Positions 1 to 9,629 are shown, counted from the first letter of the stretch. The stretch: 64,000 nucleotides of DNA from Pelosinus fermentans (GCA_002434245.1 DJJR01000032.1:44683-108682), one strand, 5' to 3'. Notes: generated from the sequence alone by a model not told the origin. Numbers and translations are program-made.

Positions 1-27
1 TATAATCTCGACTTTTTACGTAAAAAA

Positions 28-118
28 TTGAAACACGAAGGCGTGGAGATGTGGAAGGTAGGAATATAACATAATCCCCCTTCGCATCTTTGCTGCTCTT
101 CGTGTCTTCGCGGTTCAA
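28..118. repeat. Dispersed palindromic repeat, GCGAAG type, copy 1
   Basis: The left arm TTGAAACACGAAGG pairs imperfectly with the right arm CTTCGCGGTTCAA, and the interior has further GAAG/CTTC pairs. This is the first of about ten related elements in the window. Bases 1-197 hold only this element and a short A/T palindrome at 14-27; no gene is visible there. Confidence 0.75.
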
Positions 119-197
119 AAAGTTTTTAGTTTTTCATCTATCTCCTGTATTTCTTTATAATTTGGTTTATGAATTAAAAGACATACAGGCATTTTTC

Positions 198-1064
198 TTA
201 TAAACGGGTTTTAGCAATGGATTGGCGAATCTTTTGCATATTGTGTGTAATCCGGTCGGGTTGTCTTAACATGGCTCCAACATAAAGCACGTCAATGATT
301 GCTAAGTGAATTAAACGTGAGGACATTGCCTCGGATCGATAATTCACTTCTTTCGCCATACCATTTAAAGTGATATGTGATATCTGGCTTAGGGGAGATC
401 GGATGTGACTTGTGATACCGATAATCGTTGCGCCATTTTCTTTGGCGATTTTTACAGACTCCAGAACGCTTTGATTAGAACCGGTATGAGATATCGCCAT
501 TACGACATCGCCAGGATGCAAGAGGGAAGCAGAAATTGCTTGCATATCCTGGTCGGCATAAGCTCTGACGGAAATGCCAAAGCGTGAAAAGCGATGTTCC
601 ACATCGGCAGCGATGGGGGCTGAACCTCCTGTACCGTAAACCTCAATGCGGCGAGCGGCCAAGATTGCGGTGATTGCGTTTGATAAAGATTCTGCATGGA
701 TGATTTTTAAGGTGTCATGCAATGCCTCGTTGATGTTTTGAAAAACCTTGCTGGCGACTTCGTCAATCGGATCGTTTGCATTGACTTCGTTGTATATGGA
801 TTCAAAGGGTTCGTATAAGTCGCTTGCTAAGGCTATTTTAAGACTTTGAAAACCTGGAAATCCTAATTTGTTCTTGCAGAAGCGTGAAATGGTAGCCTCG
901 GCGCTCCCTGTAATTTCAGCCAGTTCGGTGATTGTCATATGAATGACTTCAGATGGATTGGAAATGATGTACTCTGCTAATTTTCGCTCTGTTTTAGTTA
1001 AGGATTGAAACATATTATGGATGAGTGCTAAGCATACATTTGGTTTAGGCTCTCGTGTAGTCAT
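198..1064 (-). CDS. MurR/RpiR family transcriptional regulator (HTH-SIS)
   Basis: This 288-residue cytoplasmic DNA-binding protein has an N-terminal RpiR-type helix-turn-helix (about residues 1-78, including the SAEATISRFCKNKLG stretch) and a C-terminal SIS domain (about 110-260, with GTGGSAPIA and SHTGSNQSV) that in this family binds phosphosugars. The open frame extends 40 codons further upstream, but the start at 1064 is preceded by AAGGAG at 1071-1076 at good spacing and gives the usual family length. It is transcribed divergently from the GntP-kinase-dehydrogenase operon, so it is very probably its local regulator. Repeated TGAAAATAATTTT motifs in the shared intergenic region are candidate operators. 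The effector, probably a phosphorylated sugar acid, is inferred. Confidence 0.9.
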   Translation of the reverse strand: MTTREPKPNVCLALIHNMFQSLTKTERKLAEYIISNPSEVIHMTITELAEITGSAEATISRFCKNKLGFPGFQSLKIALASDLYEPFESIYNEVNANDPIDEVASKVFQNINEALHDTLKIIHAESLSNAITAILAARRIEVYGTGGSAPIAADVEHRFSRFGISVRAYADQDMQAISASLLHPGDVVMAISHTGSNQSVLESVKIAKENGATIIGITSHIRSPLSQISHITLNGMAKEVNYRSEAMSSRLIHLAIIDVLYVGAMLRQPDRITHNMQKIRQSIAKTRL

Positions 1065-1265
1065 ATTTTTCTCCTTGTGAACTCGTACTTTGTAGCTGAA
1101 CATAGTATATAGAACAAGTTTTTTCGAACCAGAAAACTCTTTTTGCGGCAAGGTTTGCCTCACTATTGTATAGATGAAAAACATACATTAAATGTAAAGA
1201 CGGCAGTTGACAATGTAAGTATAACAAATGACGGGGAACTATAACAAGAATTCTTTAATTGAAAA

Positions 1266-1745
1266 TGAAAATAATATTAAAAAGGCATAGAAGATTTGTG
1301 AAAAAAGTAATGAGGCAGTGAAGGCTGTGAAGAAATACAGACGTTACGAAGGATATTATAGTTATTCTCTGTGTTCTTGGCATCATAAGGGTTTATTTTC
1401 AAGGCCAATCGGTCATGTCTCAAGAAATGAAAATAATTTTACAAATGACAAATAAAATCAAAAAAAGATACATAAATATAAATAGCAGCAGTTGAAAACA
1501 ATAAATTGCTATTTTTTTTTAAAATGCTCTATACTGAAGAAATCAAGGGATAACGCCTTGTTGATCAATTATGGCTAAAGGGTTGCGATATAGTAAACAC
1601 TGGAAAAATGAAATGAAATGAAAATAATTACGAATTGTATAAAAATATTGAAAATTACATTTAAAGTTATTGATTTTATTCTTTACAAATTATATAATAC
1701 ATATGAAAATAATTTTAAAAAGATGATAATTAATGAAAATAATTT
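1266..1745. promoter_or_regulatory. Array of TGAAAATAATTTT motifs, candidate RpiR operators
   Basis: The 884-base gap between regulator and permease contains TGAAAATAAT-type copies at 1266-1278, 1428-1440, 1619-1630, 1704-1717 and 1734-1745. An inverted partial copy (TTATTTTCA) lies at 1393-1401. The best copy, TGAAAATAATTTTACA at 1428, is nearly palindromic. Two copies sit immediately downstream of the promoter at 1670-1698 and one lies upstream. The arrangement suits a local repressor or activator; assignment to the divergent RpiR gene is inference. No ORF of interest lies in the gap. Confidence 0.55.
1670..1698 (+). promoter_or_regulatory. Sigma-A-type promoter for the permease/kinase operon
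   Basis: A TTGATT -35 box at 1670-1675 and a perfect TATAAT -10 box at 1693-1698 are separated by 17 bases. Transcription would begin near 1705, inside a TGAAAATAATTTT motif, leaving an untranslated leader of about 240 bases before the permease. Confidence 0.6.
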
Positions 1746-1948
1746 GCGAAATAATTGAAATAAAGTTGATTTTTGTTTTCGCAGATAGTCATAAGAATTG
1801 GTCCTCGTTTTTCAAATCGAGTTAAACGAAATAGAAAGGCGGTGAGAAGGGGTTAAATAACAGAATTTTCTTTGTTTAGACGACAAAGGATAGGATTAGT
1901 CCCACGAAGGGAACAATGTTTAGTAGGATAAAAAGAGGAGGAATATTA

Positions 1949-3283
1949 ATGTTAATCGGAGTTGCTATTGCGGCTGTTCTTTTGCTCTTGGTTATGATTA
2001 CTTATTTTAAGATTAATCCTTTTGTAACCTTAATGATTGTGTCGGTATTCTTAGGAGTGGCAGCGGGGATGCCTTTTGACAAAGTCCTTGCCTCCATTCA
2101 AGCGGGCTTAGGCAATACCCTTGGTTTTATTGCAATTGTTTTAGGACTTGGCACTATGTTAGGAAAAATGTTAGAAGAATCTGGTGGAGCAGAGAGAATT
2201 GCCAAGACCTTAATTAATTTGTTTGGATTGAAAAAAGTTCACTGGGCAATGATGATTGTTGCCTTTATTGTTGGGATTCCTGTTTTTTTTCAGGTGGGTG
2301 TTGTACTTTTAATTCCTCTTGTATTTACGATTGCAAAGGAAACAGGAATTTCTTTGCTGAAAGTTGGTCTTCCGCTCGTTGCGGGGTTATCCATTGTGCA
2401 TGGTTTGGTTCCCCCTCACCCTGCAGCTATGGCAGCTGTGGATATATTTAAAGCAGATGTAGGTAAAACGATTTTATATAGTATTATTGTTGGTTTACCT
2501 GCGGCAGCCCTTGCCGGACCTTTATTTGCCAGTTTTATTTCAAAACGGATGCGCAATGTTGGGGTGCCTGAAGGTTTTGCTGATCAGATTAAAGCAGGAC
2601 GGGAAGATCATGAAATGCCGGGATTTGGCATTACCGTTTTCACGATATTATTACCAGTTATATTGATGCTGTTTGCGACAATTGCTGATTTGACAATGGA
2701 TCGTACGTCTCAGATGTTTGCGATTTTGAAATTCATCGGCAGCCCATTTATGGCCCTCTTAATTGCGTTATTGTTTGCTTTTTATAGCTTTGGTTTTAAT
2801 CGTAATTTTAACTTAACGCAAATTGGTAAATTCTGCGATCAATCGCTGCCAGCTATGGCCAGCATTTTAATGGTTATCGGCGGCGGCGGTGCATTTAATA
2901 AGGTATTGTTAGATAGTGGTATCGGTAATGAAATCGCTAAGATGGCTTCCACGATGGGGTTAAGCCCGATTATGCTGGCTTGGACGATTGCAGCTATGAT
3001 TCGTGTCGCTACAGGCTCCTCTACGGTTTCGATGATGACTGCAGCTGGTATCGTAGCACCCCTTGTTGCGAATATGGGAGGCGTATCTAAAGAAATCATC
3101 GTGCTGGCTGTGGGATCAGGGGCACTGGTTCTTTCTCATGTGAATGATGCCGGATTTTGGATTGTGAAGGAATACTTCGGTATGACTGTTACTGAAACAT
3201 TAAAAACGTGGACTGTGTTGGAGACGATTCTTTCTGTATCTTCATTGATATTTATATTGCTTCTATCTAAGGTAGTCTCATAG
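1949..3283 (+). CDS. GntP family gluconate/sugar-acid permease
   Basis: This 444-residue polytopic inner-membrane protein is hydrophobic along nearly its whole length, with about 12 predicted membrane segments. It matches the GntP/GntT proton symporters of gluconate and related acids, for example in GLVPPHPAA near residue 155 and the GSGALVLSHVNDAGFW stretch near 390. The frame is open from 1916, but the ATG at 1949 follows GAGGAGG (1935-1941) at good spacing and starts directly at the first membrane helix. It is the first gene after the promoter at 1670-1698 and precedes dehydrogenase and kinase genes, so it probably imports the sugar acid used by this locus. The exact substrate (gluconate, idonate or another aldonate) cannot be read from the sequence. 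Confidence 0.88.
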   Translation: MLIGVAIAAVLLLLVMITYFKINPFVTLMIVSVFLGVAAGMPFDKVLASIQAGLGNTLGFIAIVLGLGTMLGKMLEESGGAERIAKTLINLFGLKKVHWAMMIVAFIVGIPVFFQVGVVLLIPLVFTIAKETGISLLKVGLPLVAGLSIVHGLVPPHPAAMAAVDIFKADVGKTILYSIIVGLPAAALAGPLFASFISKRMRNVGVPEGFADQIKAGREDHEMPGFGITVFTILLPVILMLFATIADLTMDRTSQMFAILKFIGSPFMALLIALLFAFYSFGFNRNFNLTQIGKFCDQSLPAMASILMVIGGGGAFNKVLLDSGIGNEIAKMASTMGLSPIMLAWTIAAMIRVATGSSTVSMMTAAGIVAPLVANMGGVSKEIIVLAVGSGALVLSHVNDAGFWIVKEYFGMTVTETLKTWTVLETILSVSSLIFILLLSKVVS

Positions 3284-3297
3284 AACATAAAGGTACA

Positions 3298-3334
3298 TGG
3301 ACGTCCAGGGGTACATTATACAGCTGGACGTCCA
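3298..3334. promoter_or_regulatory. Paired TGGACGTCCA palindromes
   Basis: Two identical perfect 10-bp palindromes lie at 3298-3307 and 3325-3334, 27 bp centre to centre. Because each is self-complementary, the pair can also form one 10-bp stem with a 17-base loop. No T-run follows. It could be a tandem operator or a processing hairpin between the permease and the dehydrogenase. Confidence 0.45.
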
Positions 3335-3457
3335 ACTATAGTGGAGAGATCAAATCATAAAGTTAAATTCAATTATCATTAAATGCTCATAAAAGAGTAA
3401 TTTCGGTTCGGCTTTGTCAACTGTTGATTATTCTTATAAGACAAAGGAGGAAGTAGT

Positions 3458-4552
3458 ATGAAAGCAGCGATATATCAAGGTATTGGAAAAATGACAGTTG
3501 AGGAGATTGAAACACCCAAGGTTCAACCTGGAACTGTTTTGATTAAAGTAAAGGCTTGTGCAATTTGCGGCGGGGATTTAAGAACCTTTCGTCATGGTCA
3601 TGCGGCGATTAAACCGCCGATTGTTTTAGGACACGAAATAGCAGGAGAAATTGTAGAGGTAGCATCGGATGTTACTGCGTATTCAGTAGGTGAACGTGTC
3701 ATCGTTGCACCGGGTATTGGGTGCGGAACATGCTCTTATTGCTCATCTGGCTGGCAGAATATGTGTTATACCCGTAAGACCATAGCCCATCATTATAATG
3801 GCGGCTTTGCGGAATATGTGCTTGTTCCGGCAGGCGGCGTGCGGGTGGGTAATATCAATCGTATTCCCGATGAGGTTACCTATTTGGAGGCATCTCTTGC
3901 TGAACCGTTAGCTTGCGTATTGAATGCACAAGAAGTAATGAATATTGGTTTGGGTGATTCAGTGGCGGTGATCGGAGCAGGACCAATCGGCATTATGCAT
4001 GCTGAAGCGGCCAGGGCAAGAGGAGCAGGCAAGATCTTTTTAATTAACCGGAGTCCCAGACGTTTGGAAGAAGCAAAGCCATTTGGCTTTGATGGATATA
4101 TTGACCTGAGTTCCCAGGATGGTGCGAAGACTGTGATGGAGCTGACAGGTGGCTTGGGGGCAAATGTAGTGATTGTCACAGCAGGCACACCGGAAGCTCA
4201 AGTTTTAGGTATTAATATGGCTAGTAAAATGGGAAAAGTTTGTTTGTTTGCAGGATTGCCTAAAGATCAGCCTACGATTACAATCGATGCCAATTATGTA
4301 CATTATCGGCAAATTGCTATTTATGGTGCATTTTCATCAGCGCCTCGCCATAATGCATTAGCCTTAGAATTAATTCGAAATGGTAAGGTTTCGGCTAAGA
4401 AAATTTTGACTCATTTAGTGTCATTGGATGAGATCTGCCAAGGGATGGATCTGGTTACTAATCGGGCAGGGCTGCGTGTGTCGGTCGCTCCATTCCTCGA
4501 TGAACTAGAAGATGAAATCAGCGAACATTCGGAAATGATCGTTATAAAATAA
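3458..4552 (+). CDS. Zinc-dependent MDR-family alcohol/polyol dehydrogenase
   Basis: This 364-residue cytoplasmic NAD(P)-dependent dehydrogenase belongs to the medium-chain family (sorbitol, threonine and L-idonate dehydrogenase relatives). Catalytic zinc ligands are visible as Cys37, His59 and Glu60 (GHE motif). The structural zinc site is intact with Cys89, Cys92, Cys95 and Cys103. A Rossmann GAGPIG motif lies near residue 173. The start follows AAAGGAGG. Placed between a sugar-acid permease and an FGGY kinase, it probably oxidises a hydroxyl of the imported acid or its product, as L-idonate 5-dehydrogenase does in the idn pathway. That specificity is inference. Confidence 0.87.
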   Translation: MKAAIYQGIGKMTVEEIETPKVQPGTVLIKVKACAICGGDLRTFRHGHAAIKPPIVLGHEIAGEIVEVASDVTAYSVGERVIVAPGIGCGTCSYCSSGWQNMCYTRKTIAHHYNGGFAEYVLVPAGGVRVGNINRIPDEVTYLEASLAEPLACVLNAQEVMNIGLGDSVAVIGAGPIGIMHAEAARARGAGKIFLINRSPRRLEEAKPFGFDGYIDLSSQDGAKTVMELTGGLGANVVIVTAGTPEAQVLGINMASKMGKVCLFAGLPKDQPTITIDANYVHYRQIAIYGAFSSAPRHNALALELIRNGKVSAKKILTHLVSLDEICQGMDLVTNRAGLRVSVAPFLDELEDEISEHSEMIVIK

Positions 4553-4662
4553 TCGTATATACGTGTTAAAGAAAATTGGATAGAGTCTTCTTGTTCTTAC
4601 GATTTCCATGTAACATTTACTTCGACCTATGTACAAATGAATAGAAGCAGGAGGTAAAGGAA

Positions 4663-6180
4663 TTGGCTTGTTTAATCGGCATAGACATAGGAACTACGAA
4701 TTGTAAAGCTGCAGCCTATACAGAAGATGGTATGTTTAAAGCAGTAGCTAGTCGTCCGACTGTGACTCACTATTTAGAAAATAATTGGGCTGAATTTGAT
4801 CCCGGACAAATTTGGGATGCAGTACAGGATATATTACGAGAAATTACTAGGCAATTGGGAGGAGAGAAGATTGACGGCATCGCAGTGGCTAGCATGGGGG
4901 CTGCTGGTGTTCTTCTCAATGAGAACGACGAATGGATCCATCGTTCCATAGCATGGTTTGATACTCGGACGGAAGGAATTGCTGCTAAGTGGCGCGAGGA
5001 TTTTGGCAGTGAAGAAGTATTCAGCATTAGTGGTTTTGTACCGAATCCGATGGCGGGTATCACCAAAGTCCAATGGATTCGAAAGCAAAAGCCTGAATTG
5101 TTTAAAGGTGTGAAGCGATGGGTTTCCATGCAGGATTACATCGTGTATCGGCTTACTGGCGAGGCAGTAGTTGATTTATCGATAGCTTGCCGGACGATGG
5201 CGGTTGATCTAAAGGAGCGCTGCTGGTCTGATAAGATTCTGGACCATGCACAGATCCCGCGGGAAATATGTTCGACCATAAAACGATCGGGAGAACTGGC
5301 AGGGACTGTAACAAGCCATTCAGCCGGTTTAACAGGTATTGAGGCAGGAACTCCTGTTTTTGCTGGTGGGATGGACTATGTATGTGGCGCTTTTGCTTGT
5401 GGTTTGACGAAAAGCGGTCAAGTACTAAGTGCCATAGGGACGAGTGAGCAGATTCTTATGGTTGTTGATGAACCCACCAATGATATAAAGCATATTGATA
5501 CCAACTTTACTTGTGTAAATTATGTTGTAGATGATAAGTACTATATCGCAGGGCAAGTGATTTCGTCAGGTGTAATTTTAGATTGGTTTCGCACTGAAAT
5601 GACCAAGGAGGATTTGACTACCTTGCTCGATGAGGCAGAAAAGTCACCAATGGGAGCAAAGGGAGCGATACTATTGCCTCATTTTCGCGGAAAATATGCA
5701 CCCGGAGCTGACCCCTTATCTAAGGGCGCATTCATTGGATTGACTACTTCTCATACAAGAGGTGATTTGGCAAGAGCGATCATAGAAGGACTCTGCTATG
5801 AATCTACAACGATTATAGAAGGAATACAAAAGATAGTAGATTATGAGATTGAGACTGTGAATGTAGTAGGTGGAGCAACAAAGTCACCTTTTTGGATGCA
5901 GATGAAAGCAGATATCTTAGGGAAGCCTGTTGTTTGTTTAAATGTACCTGAGGCTGTTACACTTGGTGCGGCAATGCTGGCTGGACTTGGTGCTGGAATA
6001 TACAAAGATCCTGAAGATGCTGTACGACAGACAAGACGTGATGATACAGTGTATCTTCCAGATCCAGCAAGACATAAAGCATATCGTACCATGTTTGAAA
6101 ATGTATATCAGAACATTTATCCTGCGCTTCAAGAAATACATCACAAAATCGATGCGCTAAATAAGAAGGAGGAGAAATAA
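4663..6180 (+). CDS. FGGY-family carbohydrate kinase (xylulokinase-like)
   Basis: This 505-residue cytoplasmic kinase has the N-terminal FGGY/actin-like phosphate loop (GIDIGTTNCKA, residues 6-16), the GGMDY segment carrying the presumed catalytic Asp near 236, and a C-terminal FGGY domain with VVGGATKSPFWMQ near 403. It should phosphorylate a sugar, ketose or aldonate with ATP. Translation starts at TTG, supported by CAGGAGGT at 4648-4654 and the absence of a suitable ATG. The stop codon abuts the ATG of the next gene, so the two are translationally coupled. Substrate is not identifiable; xylulokinase and gluconokinase families are the nearest well-known relatives. Confidence 0.87.
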   Translation: MACLIGIDIGTTNCKAAAYTEDGMFKAVASRPTVTHYLENNWAEFDPGQIWDAVQDILREITRQLGGEKIDGIAVASMGAAGVLLNENDEWIHRSIAWFDTRTEGIAAKWREDFGSEEVFSISGFVPNPMAGITKVQWIRKQKPELFKGVKRWVSMQDYIVYRLTGEAVVDLSIACRTMAVDLKERCWSDKILDHAQIPREICSTIKRSGELAGTVTSHSAGLTGIEAGTPVFAGGMDYVCGAFACGLTKSGQVLSAIGTSEQILMVVDEPTNDIKHIDTNFTCVNYVVDDKYYIAGQVISSGVILDWFRTEMTKEDLTTLLDEAEKSPMGAKGAILLPHFRGKYAPGADPLSKGAFIGLTTSHTRGDLARAIIEGLCYESTTIIEGIQKIVDYEIETVNVVGGATKSPFWMQMKADILGKPVVCLNVPEAVTLGAAMLAGLGAGIYKDPEDAVRQTRRDDTVYLPDPARHKAYRTMFENVYQNIYPALQEIHHKIDALNKKEEK

Positions 6181-7212
6181 ATGAAATTTTTAGTAGTAGG
6201 AGATCCAATGCTGACAGCAGATACGCTGGCAAAAGCAGTACGTGATGTCTTCGGCGATGAAGCAATTGTAAAAGGGGTAGATTGGAAACCAGAGAGTGAG
6301 GAAGAATTTTGGTTCTTACGCAGTCAGGTTGAAAAATTTGGTCCTAGTGCCGGAAAACCTCCAGCAGAATTGATTGAAGCAGGCAAAGATGCCGATGTGA
6401 TTATTACGCATCATACTCCGCTAAATAAAGAACTGATTGAGCAAAGCAGTGCAGCTTATATTGGAGTGTGTCGTGCTGGCACCGAAAATGCAGATGTCAA
6501 TGCTGCAACGGCAAAAGGTGCTAAAGTAATGAAAACCATGGGACGCAATGCAGAGGCGGTATCCGATTTTACGATTGCACTGCTGCTGGCGGAGCTGCGT
6601 AATTTGGCAAGAGGTCATGCTGCATTGATGCAGGGAGACTGGAAAAAGAAATATGCTAATTCTGGATTTATGGGTGATGTGCGTGAAAAAACGATCGGTT
6701 TAGTAGGCTTGGGCTATATTGGACGTTTGGTTGCCCACAAATTGGCAAACTTTAATGTTCGCGTTCTGGCATATGATCCATATATCAAGGCGGAAGCGGT
6801 GCAAGGATCGGGAGTGGAATTAGTTTCCCTGGAAGAACTATGCAGGCAATCTGATTTCATTAGTATTCATGCCAGACTTAGTAAAGATACGGCAGGTCTG
6901 ATTGGCAAGGAAGCGCTTTCATGGATGAAACCAACGGCGTATTTGATTAATACTGCACGAGCAGGTTTGATTGATGAAGAAGCATTAGTAGAAGCCTTGA
7001 AAAATAAGCAAATTGGTGGAGCGGCTCTGGATGTTTTTTGGACAGAACCAATCGCAAAAGAACATCCTCTGTTAACCATGGATAATGTTACTCTGACTCC
7101 TCATTTGGCTGGTGCGACAAATGACACATTTGCTCAAACTCCCTATTTATTATTACGTGAATTGAAACGTGTTTTAGATAACAAAGAAACTTCCAGTTGG
7201 ATTGTTAATTAA
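6181..7212 (+). CDS. D-2-hydroxyacid dehydrogenase, NAD-binding (first copy)
   Basis: This 343-residue protein of the D-isomer 2-hydroxyacid dehydrogenase family reduces 2-oxoacids or oxidises D-2-hydroxyacids. The nucleotide-binding motif GLGYIG is near residue 179. Catalytic Arg (INTARAGLID), Glu (DVFWTEP) and His (TPHLAG) are all present in the usual order. It begins on the base after the kinase stop, with its ribosome binding site AGGAGG inside the kinase end. A role as a keto-sugar-acid reductase (2-ketogluconate reductase or erythronate/phosphoglycerate-type) fits the neighbourhood. A second, only distantly similar copy lies at 9670-10632. Confidence 0.88.
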   Translation: MKFLVVGDPMLTADTLAKAVRDVFGDEAIVKGVDWKPESEEEFWFLRSQVEKFGPSAGKPPAELIEAGKDADVIITHHTPLNKELIEQSSAAYIGVCRAGTENADVNAATAKGAKVMKTMGRNAEAVSDFTIALLLAELRNLARGHAALMQGDWKKKYANSGFMGDVREKTIGLVGLGYIGRLVAHKLANFNVRVLAYDPYIKAEAVQGSGVELVSLEELCRQSDFISIHARLSKDTAGLIGKEALSWMKPTAYLINTARAGLIDEEALVEALKNKQIGGAALDVFWTEPIAKEHPLLTMDNVTLTPHLAGATNDTFAQTPYLLLRELKRVLDNKETSSWIVN

Positions 7213-7231
7213 TTTGTAGAGAGGTAGCTTT

Positions 7232-8044
7232 ATGATGTATCCTCCTGTTCGACTGATTGCTCTTGATTTGGATGGAACGTTATTAGATGAAGAGAAAAAG
7301 ATTCCTGATCATGCTGTACAAATGATTGCCAGGGCCAAAGAGAAAGGGATCATTGTTACGCTGGCATCGGCAAGACCCTTTTGTTCTATGCTGCCTTATG
7401 CCCGCCAATTGCAGTTAGATGCACCGCTGATTTCTTTGAGTGGTTCCTATGTGACAAATGAAAGAGAAGAAAGAATATGGCTAAAAAGGCCGATGAATTT
7501 GCTGAAATTTAGAGATATGGTTCGCATTTTTGAAGAAGATAACTACTATGTCAAAGTGTATTTAGAAAATCAGCTTATTGTTCAGGAAGCTACCAAAGAA
7601 ACTGTCAATTATTCTCGAATCTTTGGGGTGCCTTATACAGCCCTTGGTCCAAAGAAATTAAGAACATTGGATAAAGCTCCTCTGCGCATTGCATTATTTG
7701 ATGATGCTGCACGGATTCAAAAAGCGCAGCAAATTTTAAAGAGGTGGTCAGATGATTTTGCTGTCATTCGGGATACCGATCATGGTTTAGAAATTGTGGA
7801 ACCGACAGTCAGCAAAGGAGCTGCTTTAAAAAGAATTTGCGGGGTTTTGGGGATTCCTATGGAAAATGTGATGGCAGTTGGAAATGAAGGCAGCGATATA
7901 TCTATGATTCGCGAAGCGGGTATTGGAATCGCTATGGGCAATGCCTGCGAGGAGCTAAAGCAGTGTGCTGATGATGTAACAAAAACAAATGAAGAATGTG
8001 GTGTAGGGTATGCAATACAAAAATTTGTTTTTAAAGAAGTATAG
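7232..8044 (+). CDS. HAD-superfamily Cof-type sugar phosphatase
   Basis: This 270-residue cytoplasmic HAD hydrolase of the Cof/YidA type has the nucleophile motif DLDGTLLDEE at the N-terminus (residues 12-21) and a C-terminal metal-binding motif GNEGSDISMI near 212-221, with a C2-type cap domain between. Family members dephosphorylate sugar phosphates and related small molecules. GAGGT at 7221-7225 supports the first of two adjacent ATG codons. It sits between the two kinase/dehydrogenase modules of the sugar-acid locus and may remove toxic or dead-end phosphorylated intermediates; this role is inferred. Confidence 0.87.
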   Translation: MMYPPVRLIALDLDGTLLDEEKKIPDHAVQMIARAKEKGIIVTLASARPFCSMLPYARQLQLDAPLISLSGSYVTNEREERIWLKRPMNLLKFRDMVRIFEEDNYYVKVYLENQLIVQEATKETVNYSRIFGVPYTALGPKKLRTLDKAPLRIALFDDAARIQKAQQILKRWSDDFAVIRDTDHGLEIVEPTVSKGAALKRICGVLGIPMENVMAVGNEGSDISMIREAGIGIAMGNACEELKQCADDVTKTNEECGVGYAIQKFVFKEV

Positions 8045-8099
8045 TATCTCGTCTATCGTTTTAATGCAGATGAGGTACTAAGAAGTGAGGATGATGAAT

Positions 8100-9629
8100 A
8101 TGAAACCTGTATGGATTGGTATTGATATAGGGACGACAGGAGTAAGAGCCGTGGCGTATCAAGCTGACGGGCAGTCTCTTTGTGCTGCTTCTCGGGAATA
8201 TCCGCTGCATACGCCTCACCCTGGCTGGGCTGAGCAAGATTCTAATGAAATCATTGGTGCAATGGAAAGTGTCATCAGCGATGTAGTGACCTCATTAACC
8301 CAAGATGGACGCAAGGCTGAAGGGGTTTCCATCAGTTCCGTATTTCACAGTTTTCTCGCCTATGATAAAGAGGGAGAGCCGACAACAACGTTAATGACTT
8401 GGGCAGACAGTCGCAGCCAGGAGATTGTGCGGGAGATGAAAAGAATATATCCCGATTTCCTGTCCATATACCGCCGTACAGGATGTCCGCTTCATCCCAT
8501 GTATCCCATGGCTAAGATTGCTTGGCTTCGCAAGGAATGTCCCGAGATATTCAAGCGTTCCTCTTACTTTGGTTCTATCAAGGATTATGCATTTCGAGTA
8601 TTGACTGGACAATGGGTGGTAGATCGTTCGGTTGCCAGCGGTTCCGGTCTGTATAATCTGTTCAACTTGGAATGGGATCGGGAATTGCTTAGATATCTGT
8701 CTATTTCAGAAGAGTCGCTGCCGAGTGTTGTGTCAACAACATACAGCCAGCCCTTAAGAGGCGAGATGGCTCGCCGGACGGGTTTGCAGCCTGGAATTCC
8801 GGTAGTGATTGGTGCTGGTGACGGCGTATTGGTAAATGTAGGCATCGGTGCGGTAAAACCTGGGGATATGAGTGCCACGATTGGCACAAGCGGTGCAGTA
8901 CGTATGCTGACCGATAAACCGTGTACAGATGAAAACGGACGGACTTGGTGTTACAATCTTACGGATACCGTATGGGTTGCAGGCGGAGCCATTAATAATG
9001 GTGGACTTGCGCTGCGCTGGATGCGGGATCATTTTAGTGAGGCAGAAAAAAGCGTGGCAGAAAAACTTGGCGTTGATTCCTATGACTTGATGTCCAGCTA
9101 TGCAAAGAAAATAGCGCCGGGTTCAGAGGGACTTATTATGCTTCCTTTCTTTACCGGTGAGCGAGCTCCAAACTGGAATGCGGATGCCAGAGGTGTGTTA
9201 TTCGGTCTTACCCTGCAGCATGATAAACGACATATGATTCGCGCCACCATGGAAGGGGTATGTTATCGAATGAACAGTATTCTGCTTGCCTTGCAGGACG
9301 TGACAGGACCAGCTCGTGAAATAAGAGTAAGCGGCAGCTTTATCAGGTCAGAATTATGGCTGCAGATTTTAGCTGACACATTGAATCAGGAAATAAATGT
9401 CCCAAATGTAAACGAAGGGGCAGCTTTTGGGGCCGCGGTATTAGGCTTCGTTTCTGCGGGAATTATAAAGGATATATCTTCCACGGCGGATTTTGTGACA
9501 ATTGAAAAGACTTATAAGCCGGGAGCTTCGGCAGTTAAAAGTTATCAAGAACTATATGATATCTATAACCGTATATACTGGAATCTGCAGCAGGAATTCA
9601 CGGATATTGCTGCTTTTGGTAAGAAATGA
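8100..9629 (+). CDS. FGGY-family kinase, gluconokinase-like
   Basis: This protein of about 509 residues is an FGGY kinase closer in style to Bacillus gluconokinase than the copy at 4663: GIDIGTTGVRAV at the N-terminus, a GAGDGVLVN catalytic segment, ATIGTSGAVR, and a C-terminal VSGSFIRSELW block. It would phosphorylate gluconate or a similar aldonate using ATP. The frame opens at GTG 8085, but GAGG at 8087-8090 is best spaced for ATG 8100; the longer start has its own plausible GAGGT. It is followed by a second D-2-hydroxyacid dehydrogenase, so the locus carries two kinase-dehydrogenase pairs. Confidence 0.86.
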   Translation: MKPVWIGIDIGTTGVRAVAYQADGQSLCAASREYPLHTPHPGWAEQDSNEIIGAMESVISDVVTSLTQDGRKAEGVSISSVFHSFLAYDKEGEPTTTLMTWADSRSQEIVREMKRIYPDFLSIYRRTGCPLHPMYPMAKIAWLRKECPEIFKRSSYFGSIKDYAFRVLTGQWVVDRSVASGSGLYNLFNLEWDRELLRYLSISEESLPSVVSTTYSQPLRGEMARRTGLQPGIPVVIGAGDGVLVNVGIGAVKPGDMSATIGTSGAVRMLTDKPCTDENGRTWCYNLTDTVWVAGGAINNGGLALRWMRDHFSEAEKSVAEKLGVDSYDLMSSYAKKIAPGSEGLIMLPFFTGERAPNWNADARGVLFGLTLQHDKRHMIRATMEGVCYRMNSILLALQDVTGPAREIRVSGSFIRSELWLQILADTLNQEINVPNVNEGAAFGAAVLGFVSAGIIKDISSTADFVTIEKTYKPGASAVKSYQELYDIYNRIYWNLQQEFTDIAAFGKK

